Assembly (NCBI GenBank): GCA_963635575.1 | Contig: CAVHFU010000010.1 | Coordinates: 1 to 39,041, forward strand | Origin: RGIG9151 sp963635575 | Lineage (GTDB): Bacteria; Bacillota; Clostridia; TANB77; RGIG9151 | Direction of reading: 5' to 3' | DNA: 39,041 bases | Shown here: piece by piece, positions 7,407 through 16,290 of the stretch | Numbering within the stretch: position 1 is the stretch's first letter | Layout: each line of letters begins with the position of its first letter | Position numbers and translations under genes: made by a program | The notes under the pieces: model-generated | The model's input: only the letters and a program-made list of their open reading frames with translations | Databases searched by the model: none | What the model was told of the DNA's origin: nothing

Positions 7407-8570
7407 ATGTATAATGTGATTCTTGTGAGATATGGAGAAATTGTGCTAAAGGGAAATAATAGATGCAAGTTTGAAAAAAAGCTTGTAGATAACATAAAGT
7501 ATGCCTTAAGGGATGAAGATGTAAAAGTTACTTTTTCTCAAGCTAGGTTATATGTTGAGCCAAGCGATGCTAACGATATAGAGAGGATAATGAATAAATT
7601 AAAAAAAGTATTCGGCATAGTTTCAATTAGCCCAGCTGTTAAGGTTGAGTCCAATATGGAAGCTATAAAAGATATATCTGTTAAGCTAATGCAAGAAGAA
7701 AATATGGGTAAAACTTTTAAAGTAGAGGCTAGACGTGGGGATAAGTCTTTTCCACTTCAATCTATGGAAATTGCGAAGGAAATTGGCGGATATGTTTTAA
7801 GTAAGGTTAAAGGGATTAAGGTTGACGTGACTAATCCGGATACAGTACTTACAATTGAAGTTAGAGAAAGTACATATGTATATATTGAAAAGATACCTGC
7901 TCTTGGAGGTATGCCTATCGGTACAAATGGTAAGGGATTACTTCTTGTTTCAGGTGGAATAGATAGTCCGGTTGCCGGTTTTATGTTGGCACGTCGTGGA
8001 GTTGAAATTGATGCACTTCATTTCTTTAGTCCGCCATATACCGGGGTGAAAGCTAGAGAAAAAGTTATAGAACTATGCAAAATAGTTTCACAATACAGCG
8101 GTAAGATTAACTTATATATAGCTAATTTTACAGAGCCACAGCTTTCAATAAGAGACAATTGCCCACCTGAGCAAATGGTTTTACTTATGAGAAGAATTAT
8201 GATGCGAATTGCTGAAAGAGTAGCAAATGAAAAAGGTTGTGACGCAATTATTACAGGTGAAAACATAGGTCAAGTTGCAAGTCAGACTATGAAATCTATA
8301 GTTGCAACTAATGATGTTTGTAGTATTCCTGTGTTTAGACCTTTAATTGGAATGGATAAAAATGACATTATAGATATTGCTAAGAAAATTGGAACATTTG
8401 AAACTTCTATTTTGCCATACGAAGATTGCTGTACTATTTTCGTCCCTAAGCATCCTGAAACTCAGCCAAAAATAGAAAAGTTAGAGAAGTCTGAAAAGCA
8501 TCTGGATATTGACGGAATTGTTAATACAGCTATAGAGAATTTGGAGCTCGTTGTAATTAAGAATAACTAG
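7407..8570 (+). CDS. thiI: tRNA 4-thiouridine synthase ThiI (no rhodanese domain)
   Basis: Adds sulfur to uridine 8 of tRNA and, in many bacteria, serves thiamine thiazole synthesis. The 387-residue protein has an N-terminal ferredoxin-like/THUMP region (residues 1-165). A PP-loop ATPase domain follows with SGGIDSPVAG near residue 182 and the ITGENIGQVASQT segment. It ends near residue 385 without the C-terminal rhodanese domain of the E. coli enzyme, as is usual in Bacillota. The Cys pair in EDCCTIF is a candidate sulfur relay site. AGAGGAG lies 9 bases before the ATG. The cysteine desulfurase gene (nifZ/iscS type) often found beside thiI in Bacillota is not here. Confidence 0.95.
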   Translation: MYNVILVRYGEIVLKGNNRCKFEKKLVDNIKYALRDEDVKVTFSQARLYVEPSDANDIERIMNKLKKVFGIVSISPAVKVESNMEAIKDISVKLMQEENMGKTFKVEARRGDKSFPLQSMEIAKEIGGYVLSKVKGIKVDVTNPDTVLTIEVRESTYVYIEKIPALGGMPIGTNGKGLLLVSGGIDSPVAGFMLARRGVEIDALHFFSPPYTGVKAREKVIELCKIVSQYSGKINLYIANFTEPQLSIRDNCPPEQMVLLMRRIMMRIAERVANEKGCDAIITGENIGQVASQTMKSIVATNDVCSIPVFRPLIGMDKNDIIDIAKKIGTFETSILPYEDCCTIFVPKHPETQPKIEKLEKSEKHLDIDGIVNTAIENLELVVIKNN

Positions 8571-8571
8571 C

Positions 8572-8591
8572 GGCCGTTTGCAGCCTTTTTT
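8572..8591 (+). terminator. Weak terminator after thiI
   Basis: Short GGCCG/CAGCC hairpin (one C-A mismatch) with loop TTTG, directly followed by six T. It starts right after the thiI stop. Confidence 0.45.
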
Positions 8592-8602
8592 AGCTAAAAG
8601 AC

Positions 8603-8631
8603 TTGATTTTAATTTCTATTTGTGATACACT
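8603..8631 (+). promoter_or_regulatory. Promoter of rpsB
   Basis: TTGATT (8603-8608), 17-base spacer, TACACT (8626-8631) with an extended TGA just before it. It lies about 110 bases before rpsB, leaving room for a leader RNA. Confidence 0.7.
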
Positions 8632-8651
8632 ATTCAAGGAAAAAATTCACA

Positions 8652-8711
8652 CATACTTAGAAGCCACTAATGGTGCTGACTTTGTCAGTTAGTGAATGTA
8701 ACTTAAGTATG
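8652..8711 (+). promoter_or_regulatory. Structured rpsB leader, candidate S2 autoregulatory RNA
   Basis: The untranslated leader can fold into nested helices: CATACTTA (8652-8659) with TAAGTATG (8704-8711), CACTAA (8665-8670) with TTAGTG (8689-8694), and CTGAC (8676-8680) with GTCAG (8684-8688) around a TTT loop. The asymmetric TGGTG and AATG-type internal loops resemble ribosomal-protein leaders. I cannot match it to a named class by eye. Control of rpsB (and tsf) by S2 binding is inference. Confidence 0.5.
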
Positions 8712-8739
8712 GAGGGAAAACCAAAAGGAGGAAAAATAA

Positions 8740-9474
8740 ATGTCAGTTATTGCAATGAAAGCCTTACTTGAGGCTGGTGTACACTTTGGTCACCAAACAA
8801 GAAGATGGAATCCTAAAATGGCTGAATATATCTTTACAGCTAGAAACGGAATCTACATTATCGATTTACAAAAAACATCTAAGAAGGTTGATGAAGCTCA
8901 TGCTTTCATTAAATCTATCGCAGAAGAAGGAAAGTCAGTTCTTTTCGTAGGAACTAAGAAACAAGCTCAAGACGCTATTAAAGAAGAAGCTGAAAGATGC
9001 GGAATGTACTACGTTAACCAAAGATGGTTAGGTGGTATGCTTACAAACTTTAAGACAATTAGAAAGAGAATCGAACGTCTTAAAGAATTAGAAAGAATGT
9101 CTGAAGACGGAACATTCGATGTACTTCCTAAGAAAGAAGTTATAGAATTAAAGGGAGAAATGGAAAAGTTAGAAAAGAACCTTGGAGGAATTAAAGAAAT
9201 GAAGAAACTTCCAGGAGCTTTATTTATCGTTGACCCTAAGAAAGAACATATCGCAGTATTAGAAGCTAGAAAGTTAAACATTCCTATCGTAGGTATTGTT
9301 GATACTAACTGTGATCCTGATGATACAGACTATGTTATTCCTGCTAACGACGATGCAATCCGTGCCGTAAAACTTATTGCTGGTGCTATGGCTGATGGTA
9401 TCATTGAAGTTAACCAAGGAGAAGTTAAAGAAACTGCAACTGAAGCGACAGAAGAAGCTCCAGTTCAAGAATAA
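8740..9474 (+). CDS. rpsB: 30S ribosomal protein S2
   Basis: Structural protein of the small subunit, needed for S1 and mRNA binding. It has 244 residues with canonical segments: AGVHFGHQTRRWNPKM near the start, IYIIDLQKT, FVGTKKQAQD, NQRWLGGMLTNF, LPGALFIVDPKKEHIAVLEA and IVGIVDTNCDPDDTDYVIPANDDA. A short acidic Glu/Ala-rich tail ends the protein. Optimal codon use and a strong AGGAGG site fit high expression. rpsB-tsf order is the standard bacterial arrangement. A terminator between the two means tsf is reached by read-through or by its own start site. Confidence 0.98.
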   Translation: MSVIAMKALLEAGVHFGHQTRRWNPKMAEYIFTARNGIYIIDLQKTSKKVDEAHAFIKSIAEEGKSVLFVGTKKQAQDAIKEEAERCGMYYVNQRWLGGMLTNFKTIRKRIERLKELERMSEDGTFDVLPKKEVIELKGEMEKLEKNLGGIKEMKKLPGALFIVDPKKEHIAVLEARKLNIPIVGIVDTNCDPDDTDYVIPANDDAIRAVKLIAGAMADGIIEVNQGEVKETATEATEEAPVQE

Positions 9475-9495
9475 TTTAATATAGTTTCCGAATTG

Positions 9496-9537
9496 AAAAG
9501 GAACAAGAGAAATTACTTTTCCTTGTTCCTTTTATTG
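9496..9537 (+). terminator. Terminator or attenuator between rpsB and tsf
   Basis: Perfect 12-bp stem AAAAGGAACAAG / CTTGTTCCTTTT with a 14-base loop, followed by ATTG. It is likely a partial terminator that lowers tsf relative to rpsB. Confidence 0.75.
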
Positions 9538-9553
9538 TGAAATAAAAAAGATT

Positions 9554-9590
9554 CACAAGACTCGTCGTCGACGATTGGTGTGGCTTTTAT
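9554..9590 (+). promoter_or_regulatory. Hairpin in the tsf leader
   Basis: CACAAGACTCGTC (9554-9566) can pair with GACGATTGGTGTG (9570-9582) through a central internal loop, followed by GCTTTTATTTT. Terminator-like or leader structure 35 bases before the tsf ribosome site; weak evidence. Confidence 0.3.
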
Positions 9591-9624
9591 TTTCAAAAAA
9601 ATAAAAATAAGGAGTGGTAAAATA

Positions 9625-10515
9625 ATGGTTACAGCTGCTATGGTTAAAGAATTAAGAGAAATTACAAGCGCTGGTATGCTTGATTGCCAAAAGGCATTAA
9701 AAGAAACTGATGGAAATATGGAAAAGGCTATCGAATTTTTAAGAGAAAAGGGACTTGCTACTGCTGCTAAGAAGGCTGGAAGAATTGCCGCAGAAGGTAT
9801 TGTAAAGGCTTACGTAACAGACGACAAGAAAGTAGGAGTTTTACTTGAAGTTAACTCTGAAACAGACTTCGTTGCTAAGAACGAAGAATTCCAAACTTTC
9901 GTTTCAAATGTTGCTAAATTAATCGCAGATGAAAATCCTGCTGATGTTGAAGCATTAAAAGAATTAAAGTATGAAAACGAAACAGTTGGTTCTGCATTTA
10001 CAGCTCTAATCGCTAAGATTGGTGAAAATATGAATTTAAGACGTTTCGTTCGTATTGCCGGAAATGTATGTTCATATACACACGGCGGTGGAAGAATCGG
10101 TGTTTTAGTTGAAGCAGAAGGTGCCCTAGACACAGACGAAAAGTATGAAGCTGCTAGAGACGTTGCTATGCAAATTGCTGCGATAAATCCTTTATACTTA
10201 ACAAAAGAAGTAGTTCCTGCTGCTGACGTTGCTAAGGAAAAAGAAATTATCATTGCACAAATCAAAGAAGACCCTAAGAATGCTAATAAGCCTGAACAAA
10301 TCATTGAAAAAATGGTTGAAGGAAAAATCAATAAGTTCTATGAAACAAACTGCTTATTACAACAAGAATATGTTAAGGATAGTGAACTTAAAGTTGAAAA
10401 ATACTTAACTTCTAAAGGCGTTAAATTAACAAACTTCGTAAGATTTGAAAAAGGTGAAGGACTTCAAAAGAAGGAAGAAAACTTTGCTGAAGAAGTTATG
10501 AAACAAATTAAGTAA
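9625..10515 (+). CDS. tsf: Translation elongation factor Ts
   Basis: Nucleotide exchange factor that releases GDP from EF-Tu. It has 296 residues. The N-terminal UBA-like domain has VKELREITSAGMLDCQKAL, and the exchange motif NSETDFVAKNEEF near residue 80 carries the Asp-Phe pair that inserts into EF-Tu. The C-terminal part includes the NCLLQQEYVKD segment. An open frame continues upstream to 9580, but AAGGAG at 9609-9614 sits 10 bases before the ATG at 9625. The upstream 15 codons (Lys/Ile-rich) are untypical, so 9625 is used. It is downstream of rpsB as usual and ends in a strong terminator. Confidence 0.97.
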   Translation: MVTAAMVKELREITSAGMLDCQKALKETDGNMEKAIEFLREKGLATAAKKAGRIAAEGIVKAYVTDDKKVGVLLEVNSETDFVAKNEEFQTFVSNVAKLIADENPADVEALKELKYENETVGSAFTALIAKIGENMNLRRFVRIAGNVCSYTHGGGRIGVLVEAEGALDTDEKYEAARDVAMQIAAINPLYLTKEVVPAADVAKEKEIIIAQIKEDPKNANKPEQIIEKMVEGKINKFYETNCLLQQEYVKDSELKVEKYLTSKGVKLTNFVRFEKGEGLQKKEENFAEEVMKQIK

Positions 10516-10520
10516 GAACG

Positions 10521-10548
10521 AAGGTCATCCGAATAGGATGACCTTTTC
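10521..10548 (+). terminator. Intrinsic terminator after tsf
   Basis: Perfect 10-bp stem AAGGTCATCC / GGATGACCTT with loop GAATA and a TTTTC tail. Confidence 0.9.
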
Positions 10549-10571
10549 TTGACATAACAGGAGGTACATAT

Positions 10572-11297
10572 ATGGAAACTCAATTTTCAAGAACTGAGTT
10601 ATTAATTGGCAAAGATGGAATAGAAAAATTAAATAATGCAAAAGTGGCTGTTTTTGGCGTAGGCGGAGTAGGTTCTTATGTTGTAGAAGGACTTGCACGA
10701 TGCGGAATTGGGAACTTTATTTTGGTAGATAAAGATGAGGTAGCACTTAGTAATATAAATCGTCAAATTATAGCTACTCATAAGACTTTAGGTATGCCAA
10801 AAGTAAAAGTAGCTAAAGAGAGAATTTTAGACATAAATCCCAATGCAAATGTCGAAATATACCAAGAGTTTTTTATGCCTGAGACAAAAGGGATTATAGA
10901 TAATTCTGTGTCGTATATAGTTGATGCGATAGATACCGTAACAGCTAAAATTGAATTAGTTATTCGTGCACGTGAGCTGAATGTACCGATAATATCAAGT
11001 ATGGGAACAGGGAACAAATTAAATCCGACAATGTTTGAAGTTACAGATATTTATAAAACAAGTGTATGCCCACTAGCTAAAGTTATGAGAAAAGAACTTA
11101 GAACTCTTGGAATAGAGAAACTAAAAGTTGTTTACTCGAAGGAAGAACCGTTTAAAACAGGAGTTATAGGAGAAAGTGGAAAACAAGTTCCCGCAAGTGT
11201 GGCATTTGTACCATCAGTTGCCGGAATGATTATTGCAAGTGAAGTAGTAAAAGATATTTTGGAATATAAGAAAATAGAATCGATTAGTTTTTACTAA
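10572..11297 (+). CDS. tcdA: tRNA threonylcarbamoyladenosine dehydratase (TcdA/CsdL, ThiF/MoeB family)
   Basis: E1-like enzyme that uses ATP to cyclise t6A at position 37 of tRNA to ct6A. The 241-residue protein has the Rossmann ATP site GVGGVGSYVVEGLARCG near residues 30-46, the DKDEVALSNINRQ metal/ATP segment, KVKVAKERI and DAIDTVTAKIELV. The C-terminal SVCPLAKVMRKELR and PASVAFVPSVAGM segments are found in TcdA. It lacks a rhodanese domain and the full MoeB adenylation context, so TcdA is preferred over MoeB/ThiF. AGGAGG precedes the ATG closely. It is a single-gene unit bounded by terminators. The t6A gene tsaB lies about 4 kb downstream. Confidence 0.88.
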   Translation: METQFSRTELLIGKDGIEKLNNAKVAVFGVGGVGSYVVEGLARCGIGNFILVDKDEVALSNINRQIIATHKTLGMPKVKVAKERILDINPNANVEIYQEFFMPETKGIIDNSVSYIVDAIDTVTAKIELVIRARELNVPIISSMGTGNKLNPTMFEVTDIYKTSVCPLAKVMRKELRTLGIEKLKVVYSKEEPFKTGVIGESGKQVPASVAFVPSVAGMIIASEVVKDILEYKKIESISFY

Positions 11298-11315
11298 GCG
11301 TACATATAGTCGAAA

Positions 11316-11345
11316 AAAAGGGAACGGACTTGACCGTTCCCTTTT
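11316..11345 (+). terminator. Intrinsic terminator after tcdA
   Basis: 12-bp stem AAAAGGGAACGG / CCGTTCCCTTTT with loop ACTTGA. Confidence 0.9.
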
Positions 11346-11381
11346 ATAGTAGTAAAATTATGGTGCAAAGGAGATAGAAAA

Positions 11382-12623
11382 ATGTATAATAATTATGGAA
11401 TTAGTGAGAAAGTTGTAGAATTTTCAAAATTGGCTATGGAAAAAATTAAACCTCAGTTTGAACATATAGAAAAGATTGCTGAGTATAATCAAATGAAGGT
11501 TTTGTCTGCTTTTAATAAGCATAAGATATCTGAGGCTCATTTTATGGGAACGTCGGGTTATGGATATAACGATTTAGGAAGAGACGCTATAGAAGAGGTA
11601 TATGCAGATGTGTTTGGTACAGAGGACGCATTAGTAAGGTCTCAATTTGTATCAGGTACTCATACTATATCTACCGCTCTTTTTGGAATTTTAAGGCCAG
11701 GAGACACATTACTAGCAATATCCGGTACACCATATGACACATTACACGATGTTATAAATGGAGATGGAATAGGTTCGCTAAAGGATTTTGGCGTTAAATA
11801 TGACGAAATTTCACTTGATGAAAATTCTGATATAGATTTAGAGAAAGTAATGAGTTATTTAAGAAGTAATACTGTAAAAATGATAGAAATTCAACGTTCT
11901 AAAGGATACGGTTGGAGAAAGACATTTTCAGCTGAATACATAAACTCGGTTATAAAGGAAATACATAGAGAATTCCCTAACGTAGTATGTTTTGTAGATA
12001 ACTGCTACGGCGAGTTGGTTGATGAAATTGAACCATATGAAGCTGATTTGATTGCAGGTTCATTGATTAAGAACTTAGGTGGAGGCATAGTGCCGATCGG
12101 TGGATATGTTGCCGGAAAAGGAAAATATGTTGAGCAAGTTGCATATAGACTTACAAGCCCCGGAATAGGTAAAGAAGCAGGAGCAACATTGGGAATAAAT
12201 AAACAATTTTTGCAAGGGTTATTCTTAGCTCCGCATGTTGTATCTCAAGCCGTAAAAACTGCTGTATTTTGTGCAGCAGTTATGGAAGAATTAGGCTATG
12301 AAGCTGAGCCAAAATCTAGCGAAATGAGACATGATATAATTCAATCGGTAAAAATTGGAGACAGAGAAAAGTTAATTAAGTTCTGCCAAGGACTTCAAAG
12401 TGCATCACCTATTGATTCACATGCAGTACCATATCCATCTCCTATGCCGGGATATGCTGATGAAGTAATTATGGCTGCAGGAGCATTTAATCAAGGCTCT
12501 TCAATAGAACTTAGTGCCGATGCACCGATTAGAGAACCATATATTATATATATGCAAGGTGGACTTACTTTTGAGTCTGGAAAGTTTGGAATTATGAAAG
12601 CAGTTCAAAGTATGATAGGATAA
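11382..12623 (+). CDS. PLP-dependent methionine gamma-lyase-like protein ('aluminium resistance' family)
   Basis: 413-residue fold-type I PLP enzyme of the Met_gamma_lyase/YnbB group found through the Bacillota. Seen: the N-terminal HFMGTSGYGYNDLGRD segment and the EDALVRSQFVSGTHTIS substrate/PLP-binding segment. It also has FVDNCYGELVDE with the PLP-nitrogen Asp, and the Schiff-base Lys230 in AGSLIKNLGGG. Older annotation calls members aluminium resistance protein; the biochemical role, probably C-S lyase or aminotransferase-like, is not established. AAAGGAG precedes the ATG. It lies 22 bases before the response-regulator gene and may be co-transcribed with it. Confidence 0.9.
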   Translation: MYNNYGISEKVVEFSKLAMEKIKPQFEHIEKIAEYNQMKVLSAFNKHKISEAHFMGTSGYGYNDLGRDAIEEVYADVFGTEDALVRSQFVSGTHTISTALFGILRPGDTLLAISGTPYDTLHDVINGDGIGSLKDFGVKYDEISLDENSDIDLEKVMSYLRSNTVKMIEIQRSKGYGWRKTFSAEYINSVIKEIHREFPNVVCFVDNCYGELVDEIEPYEADLIAGSLIKNLGGGIVPIGGYVAGKGKYVEQVAYRLTSPGIGKEAGATLGINKQFLQGLFLAPHVVSQAVKTAVFCAAVMEELGYEAEPKSSEMRHDIIQSVKIGDREKLIKFCQGLQSASPIDSHAVPYPSPMPGYADEVIMAAGAFNQGSSIELSADAPIREPYIIYMQGGLTFESGKFGIMKAVQSMIG

Positions 12624-12645
12624 GTGGAAAGGTTGGGTGTCCTAT

Positions 12646-13344
12646 ATGGGGAAAAAGATACTTGTTGTAGATGATGAAAAACCAATTGTTGATTTAATCA
12701 GCTTTAACTTAAAAAAAGAGGGACATGAAGTAATCGAGGCAAATGACGGTGAAGTGGGCTATAATATGGCACTATCTGAGAAACCTGATTTGATATTACT
12801 AGACGTGATGCTGCCTAAAATGGATGGTTTTACAGTTTGCAGAAAACTAAGAGAAAAGATCTCCACTCCTATAATTATGATTACGGCTAAAGAAGAGGAA
12901 GTTGACAAGGTACTTGGACTAGAACTTGGTGCAGATGACTATATGACAAAACCCTTTGGCATTAGAGAGCTTATTGCAAGAGTTAAAGCCAATTTGCGTC
13001 GCACCGACATAGAAGCACAACCTGAGAATAGTATAAATAATTCAGATGAGTCCCATTATGGAGATTTATCTATTAATATGTCTAGATATGAAGTTAAAAA
13101 GAACGGAACAGTTATAGAACTTACATTAAGAGAGTTTGAACTATTAAAATTTTTAGCTAATTATTCTGGTCAAGTTTTTTCAAGAGAAGCATTGCTTGAA
13201 AAGGTATGGGGTTATGAATATTACGGCGATATGAGAACTGTTGATGTAACGATAAGACGTCTTAGAGAGAAAATAGAGAGTAATGCGGCAGAACCTGAAT
13301 ATATAATGACTAAACGTGGCGTTGGTTACTACTTTAAAAAGTAA
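12646..13344 (+). CDS. walR: OmpR/PhoB-family response regulator, WalR (YycF)-like
   Basis: DNA-binding response regulator of 232 residues. The receiver domain (1-120) has the acidic pair D9/D10, phospho-acceptor Asp53 in LLDVMLPKMDGF, a Thr in IIMITAKEEE and Lys in MTKPFG. The C-terminal winged helix (about 135-230) has LTLREFELLKFLA, REALLEKVWGYEYYGDMRTVDVTIRRLR and a YIMTKRGVGYYF ending, closely WalR/YycF-like. A GTG at 12637 is in frame. The ATG at 12646 is chosen because the protein then starts MGKKILVVDDEKP as relatives do. It is followed after 21 bases by the kinase gene. PhoB is the main alternative. Confidence 0.88.
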   Translation: MGKKILVVDDEKPIVDLISFNLKKEGHEVIEANDGEVGYNMALSEKPDLILLDVMLPKMDGFTVCRKLREKISTPIIMITAKEEEVDKVLGLELGADDYMTKPFGIRELIARVKANLRRTDIEAQPENSINNSDESHYGDLSINMSRYEVKKNGTVIELTLREFELLKFLANYSGQVFSREALLEKVWGYEYYGDMRTVDVTIRRLREKIESNAAEPEYIMTKRGVGYYFKK

Positions 13345-13365
13345 ATAATTCGGAGGTGCAGGTAT

Positions 13366-15135
13366 TTGAAATTTTTTAGGACACTTCAATGGAGGCTTAT
13401 GGCGATTTTGTTTTTGCTTGTCATATGCCTTATGATAATGGTCGGAACATTCTTAATTTCTACCATAGATAATACATATTCAAATAGTTTTATATCTGAT
13501 ATGCAAAAATTTGAACACGATTTGGAAAGCTCACAAATTATTGCAGACGATATTGTCTTGGATGATACAGAATATGCTTCTGAATTGTTTAAGGCTTTTA
13601 AAACATATTTCCAAATAGATGATACGACTAAAAAAGGATATTTATTATCCCCATTGAGTGAAGTTATATTACCTGCAAACAGAACTACAAATGATATAGA
13701 AATAACAGATAATATCATACTTGCAATGAGTGGAAATAATGGCAACAAGGTATTAGAAGAAAATGATTATTTTGACTATGCAAAGCCTGTTATAATGCAA
13801 GGCGAAGTTAAGTATATATGTTATTTAAAACAAGGTAAGGATACAATTAACGAAATAATTAGTTCATTAAAAAGAAGTATTGTATATGTTGTTTTAGTGG
13901 CTTTAGGTGTTTCTATTGTGGTTAGTTATATCGTTTCACGAGCTATTACAATTCCTGTTCATAAGCTTACTAAGAGTGCCGAAAAAATGGCAAATGGAGA
14001 TTTTACGCAGATAAAAGAACCGGAGTCCGGGGACGAGATTTCTCTACTTGCAAACAAATTTAATTATATGGGAAACAGATTAAAAAACACACTTAGTGAG
14101 ATTTCACAAGAAAAGGGAAAGTTAGAGACATTACTTCAAAATATGAGTGACGGTGTTATTGCGTTTGATGCAGAAGGTTTATTAATTCATGCTAACCCTT
14201 CGGCTCAAAAGATGTTAAATATCTCAGGAGAAAATTTAAGATTTGAAGATATATTTAGGGAGCTGGGATTTGATATTTCTTTTGAAGATGTTATGAAGGC
14301 TGAAAATGGAACTTTCTCAGGGCAAAAGATTGAAATAAACGGAAAGTATTTAAACCTATTAATTGCTAAGGTTATGAATTCAGAAGAGAATAATAATTAT
14401 GGGGCTATTGTGGTTATTCAAGATGTTACTGAACAAGAAAAACTTGAAATTATGAGAAAAGAGTTTGTTGCAAACGTTTCTCATGAATTAAAGACGCCAA
14501 TTACTTCAATTAGAGGATATTCTGAAACACTATTAGATAGCAGTGATGATATTGATAGAGAAACTGCTAAAAAGTTTTTAGGGGTTATTAATGAAGAAGC
14601 TGAGAGAATGTCTAGACTTGTTAGCGATTTATTAAAACTTTCTAAGATGGATTTAAAAAATGATAGTGAAAATAGAACTAATTTTGATGTGGTAAAGTTA
14701 GCAAGACAGTGTGTTGATAAGATTTACATTGAAGCAGATAAAAAGAAACAAGAACTTGTGTTATTTAATGATTCAGATGAGAATATAAAGGCCTTTGCTA
14801 ATGAGAGCGATATTGAGCAAGTTATATTAAACATTTTATCTAATGCTATTAAATATACACCTGAGAACGGAAAAATTGGGATTAAAGTAGAAAAAGTAAC
14901 TGATGGTGCTGAAATTATTGTTAAGGATAATGGCATAGGAATTCCTAAAGAGGATTTGCCTAGAGTTTTTGAGAGATTTTATAGAGTAGATAAAGCAAGA
15001 AGCAGGGATATGGGTGGTACCGGACTCGGACTTGCGATTGCTAAAACTATGGTGGAGAGCAATGGTGGAACTATTACGATAGATAGTGAGCAAAACGTTG
15101 GAACTGAGGTAAAAATTATACTAAAAAGTTTATAA
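13366..15135 (+). CDS. walK: Membrane sensor histidine kinase, WalK (YycG)-like
   Basis: 589-residue sensor kinase paired with the preceding regulator. Transmembrane segments lie near 11-31 and 171-191, flanking an extracellular sensor of about 140 residues. HAMP (about 190-242), PAS (about 253-355) and HisKA follow, with phospho-accepting His373 in VANVSHELKTP. The HATPase has an N box (NILSNAIKYTP), a G1 box DNGIGIP and a G2 box GGTGLGLAIA. It starts at TTG 13366 after GGAGGTG. Cell-wall stress control is the usual job of WalKR. The accessory genes yycH/yycI/yycJ are absent here, as in many Clostridia, so PhoR remains possible. Confidence 0.85.
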   Translation: MKFFRTLQWRLMAILFLLVICLMIMVGTFLISTIDNTYSNSFISDMQKFEHDLESSQIIADDIVLDDTEYASELFKAFKTYFQIDDTTKKGYLLSPLSEVILPANRTTNDIEITDNIILAMSGNNGNKVLEENDYFDYAKPVIMQGEVKYICYLKQGKDTINEIISSLKRSIVYVVLVALGVSIVVSYIVSRAITIPVHKLTKSAEKMANGDFTQIKEPESGDEISLLANKFNYMGNRLKNTLSEISQEKGKLETLLQNMSDGVIAFDAEGLLIHANPSAQKMLNISGENLRFEDIFRELGFDISFEDVMKAENGTFSGQKIEINGKYLNLLIAKVMNSEENNNYGAIVVIQDVTEQEKLEIMRKEFVANVSHELKTPITSIRGYSETLLDSSDDIDRETAKKFLGVINEEAERMSRLVSDLLKLSKMDLKNDSENRTNFDVVKLARQCVDKIYIEADKKKQELVLFNDSDENIKAFANESDIEQVILNILSNAIKYTPENGKIGIKVEKVTDGAEIIVKDNGIGIPKEDLPRVFERFYRVDKARSRDMGGTGLGLAIAKTMVESNGGTITIDSEQNVGTEVKIILKSL

Positions 15136-15149
15136 GATATGGAGAGAAA

Positions 15150-15815
15150 ATGATTATGAAATTACTTGCAATTGATACATCTAATAAAATTGCTTCTGTG
15201 GCAGTTTTTGATAATAACATATGTTTAGGAGAAAAATTATCTGATGACCAAAAAACACATTCAGAAAAGCTTTTGCCGATTATGGACGAATTACTTACTG
15301 AACTTGGACTTACAATAAAAGATATTGATTTACTTGCTGTGTCAGTAGGCCCGGGTTCTTTTACAGGAATAAGGATTGGAGTTGCAACTATAAAGGGAAT
15401 AGCACAAGCGTTAGATAAATCAGTTATTGGTGTTACTTCCCTAGAGGGACTTATAGAAATGGGAAATAGTGAGAATGTTTGTGCCGTTATTAATGCAAAA
15501 CATGGAAATGTATATGCACAAATCAAGTATAAAAATGAGCTTAAAACTCCTGATTGCAAAGAAATCTCTCAACTTTTAAACGAGTTAAAAATGCTAAACG
15601 AAAAGTTTGTGATTGTTGGTGATGCAACCGAAGAATATGAAAGCTTATTTAAATCTGAAATTAATTGCGAGATTTTGACCAAAAAGATAGAAACGAGTTT
15701 AGAGATTGGAAAAGTGGCATTAAATAAGTATTATACAGATGAAAGCAATGCAAAAAATCCTAGTGAAATTAACCCGATTTATTTAAGATTAGCCCAGCCA
15801 GATAGAGGTGTGTAG
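15150..15815 (+). CDS. tsaB: tRNA threonylcarbamoyladenosine biosynthesis protein TsaB
   Basis: Scaffold partner of TsaD in the complex that installs t6A37 on ANN-decoding tRNAs. The 221-residue ASKHA-fold protein has LLAIDTSNKIASVAVF at the start and the hallmark SVGPGSFTGIRIGVATIKGIAQAL near residue 70. A GVTSLEGLIE segment follows. It lacks the metal-binding His residues of TsaD, as expected. GGAG lies 5 bases before ATG 15150; a second in-frame ATG at 15156 is also possible. rimI overlaps its end. The usual tsaE and tsaD neighbours are not in this cluster. Confidence 0.93.
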   Translation: MIMKLLAIDTSNKIASVAVFDNNICLGEKLSDDQKTHSEKLLPIMDELLTELGLTIKDIDLLAVSVGPGSFTGIRIGVATIKGIAQALDKSVIGVTSLEGLIEMGNSENVCAVINAKHGNVYAQIKYKNELKTPDCKEISQLLNELKMLNEKFVIVGDATEEYESLFKSEINCEILTKKIETSLEIGKVALNKYYTDESNAKNPSEINPIYLRLAQPDRGV

Positions 15816-15822
15816 AAAAAAT

Positions 15823-16266
15823 ATGCAAAAAATTGTTATAGAAAAGATGACTATTGACGATATAGATAATGTGTTAGAGGTAGAAAAGGATTGCTTTTCT
15901 ATTCCTTGGTCAAGAGAATCATTTTTAAGAGAAATTACAAATAACGAAATAGCATTATATTTAGTAGCGAAAATAGAAAATAAAGCAGTTGGATATATTG
16001 GTGTCTGGAAGATTATAAATGAAGGACATATTACTAATGTGGCGGTACATTCAAAATATAGAAAGTTTGGCATTGGTAATGAATTAGTATCTAGGCTGCT
16101 TTCTTTGTGTAGAGAAGATGGTATAGATGCTTTTACTCTGGAGGTTAGAAAAAGTAACATTGTCGCCCAAAATCTATATAAAAAATATGGTTTTGTGGAG
16201 AGCGGAGTAAGAAAAGGCTATTACCAGGATAACAGAGAAGATGCAATTATTATGTGGCTAAATTAG
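15823..16266 (+). CDS. rimI: Ribosomal protein N-acetyltransferase RimI-like (GNAT)
   Basis: GNAT-fold acetyltransferase of 147 residues, related to RimI, which acetylates the N-terminal Ala of ribosomal protein S18. Seen: IEKMTIDDIDNVLEVEKDCF and PWSRESFLREI at the start, and an AcCoA-binding motif A around HITNVAVHSKYRKFGIGNELVSRLL. A C-terminal LEVRKSNIVAQNLYKKYGF segment, which is diagnostic, follows. The frame opens at a GTG (15808) inside the tsaB stop region. The ATG at 15823, after AGAGGTG at 15802-15808, is used, though that spacing is long. tsaB-rimI adjacency is a common bacterial arrangement. Confidence 0.88.
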   Translation: MQKIVIEKMTIDDIDNVLEVEKDCFSIPWSRESFLREITNNEIALYLVAKIENKAVGYIGVWKIINEGHITNVAVHSKYRKFGIGNELVSRLLSLCREDGIDAFTLEVRKSNIVAQNLYKKYGFVESGVRKGYYQDNREDAIIMWLN

Positions 16267-16290
16267 ATTTTAACTAAGGAGAAAATAGAA

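Noticed and set aside
9810..10331. 173-codon open frame antisense to tsf
   Set aside because: Shadow of a highly biased coding sequence; no ribosome site and no recognisable protein.
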